Below are positions 39,164-39,445 of a DNA stretch of 39,445 nucleotides, piece after piece. Each line of letters opens with the position of its first letter. Position 1 is the first letter of the stretch. This DNA is from Streptomyces roseochromogenus subsp. oscitans DS 12.976 (GTDB lineage Bacteria > Actinomycetota > Actinomycetes > Streptomycetales > Streptomycetaceae). The notes under the pieces were generated by a model that was not told the origin of the DNA, ran no database searches, and saw nothing but the letters and a program-made list of their open reading frames with translations. A program made the position numbers and the translations under genes. The stretch covers positions 9,068,033 to 9,107,477 of the forward strand of contig NZ_CM002285.1 in assembly GCF_000497445.1 (NCBI RefSeq), written 5' to 3'.

Positions 39164-39445
39164 CAGCCAAGCTCACCGTCATACGCTCCGGAGCCCTCAC
39201 CACGGTCCAGGACCGCGGCCGCCGAGGCCACGCCCATCTGGGCGTTCCCCGCTCCGGCGCCCTGGATGCCCCGGCCATGAGCCTGGCCAACCGGCTGCTC
39301 GGAAACGCCCCTGACGCCGCCGTCCTGGAGACCACCCTGACCGGTTGCGCCCTGCGCCCCGACCGCGGCGTGACCGTCGTGGTCGGCGGCGCGCCCTGCC
39401 CGGTGACGGTCGACGGCCGGCCGGCGGCCTGGGGCGTGCCCGTAC
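39160..39445 (+). CDS. pxpC: 5-oxoprolinase subunit PxpC (KipA-like), 3' end cut off
   Basis: First 95 codons of subunit C of the 5-oxoprolinase, an allophanate-hydrolase-subunit-2/KipA-like protein that normally has about 290 residues. The visible part is typical: LTVIRSGALTTVQDRGRRGHAHLGVPRSGALDAPAMSLANRLLGN, then AVLETTLTGCALRPDRGVTVVVGGAPCPVTVDGRP. The ATG at 39160 overlaps the pxpB stop. The window ends inside the gene; a regulator for the palindromes at 37652-37719 might lie beyond it. Confidence 0.95.
   Translation, partial: MTAKLTVIRSGALTTVQDRGRRGHAHLGVPRSGALDAPAMSLANRLLGNAPDAAVLETTLTGCALRPDRGVTVVVGGAPCPVTVDGRPAAWGVPV

Noticed and set aside
1..39445. CRISPR arrays, tRNA or rRNA genes, phage modules, biosynthetic gene cluster
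   Set aside because: I saw no regularly spaced repeats, no tRNA-like cloverleaf or rRNA core sequence, no phage structural genes and no synthase or RiPP genes.

Overview
The window reads as a piece of a Streptomyces (or close relative) chromosome. Evidence: very GC-rich DNA with strong third-position GC, GTG/TTG starts, many exported hydrolases and lipoproteins, several SpoIIE-type phosphatases, and a TTA codon. No rRNA, tRNA, CRISPR array or phage module was seen.

Left part (1-8269): the 3' part of a bifunctional penicillin-binding protein. Then comes a 700-bp gene-poor stretch with an orphan CGAAAGTTTCG palindrome, and an integral-membrane GT-C mannosyltransferase. A large secreted GH92 alpha-mannosidase follows, preceded by a LacI-type operator. 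Mannose links the last two genes.

Central regulatory block (8650-20816): three intact SpoIIE/PP2C phosphatase genes with different sensor modules (GAF-like; AcoR-type GAF + GAF + HATPase; PAS-PAS-GAF) and a fourth broken one. Among them lie a complete sugar ABC importer (ATPase, permease, lipoprotein) and a cyclase-family metal hydrolase. A 26-bp AT-rich element (21/26 identical) lies upstream of both the importer operon and the largest phosphatase, which suggests shared control. A perfect 19-bp hairpin sits between two divergent genes.

Decaying accessory region (20090-34115): small intact genes alternate with relics. Intact genes include a GNAT acetyltransferase, an aldehyde dehydrogenase, an exported beta-carbonic anhydrase lipoprotein, a CocE/NonD-type secreted hydrolase, a rhomboid-like membrane protein, a histidine-phosphatase lipoprotein and a DUF2071 protein. 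They also include a secreted protein with an aerolysin/ETX-like beta region and a kinase-fold protein with a TTA codon. Relics include a SpoIIE-HATPase gene, a phospholipase C, the C-terminus of a benzoylformate-decarboxylase-like enzyme beside the aldehyde dehydrogenase, two IS5-type transposase pieces around an RCC1-repeat fragment, and a 191-bp MITE-like element.

Right part (34116-39445): a divergent 5-oxoproline (pyroglutamate) locus. Leftward run DUF969, DUF979, pyroglutamyl-peptidase I and DUF2891; rightward run pxpA, pxpB and pxpC (cut by the window end). The peptidase frees 5-oxoproline from peptides, DUF969/DUF979 are the likely permease, and PxpABC opens the ring with ATP to give glutamate. 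Two near-identical GATCGTTCAACRATC palindromes 52 bp apart lie in the divergent promoter region and look like operators for an unseen GntR-type regulator.
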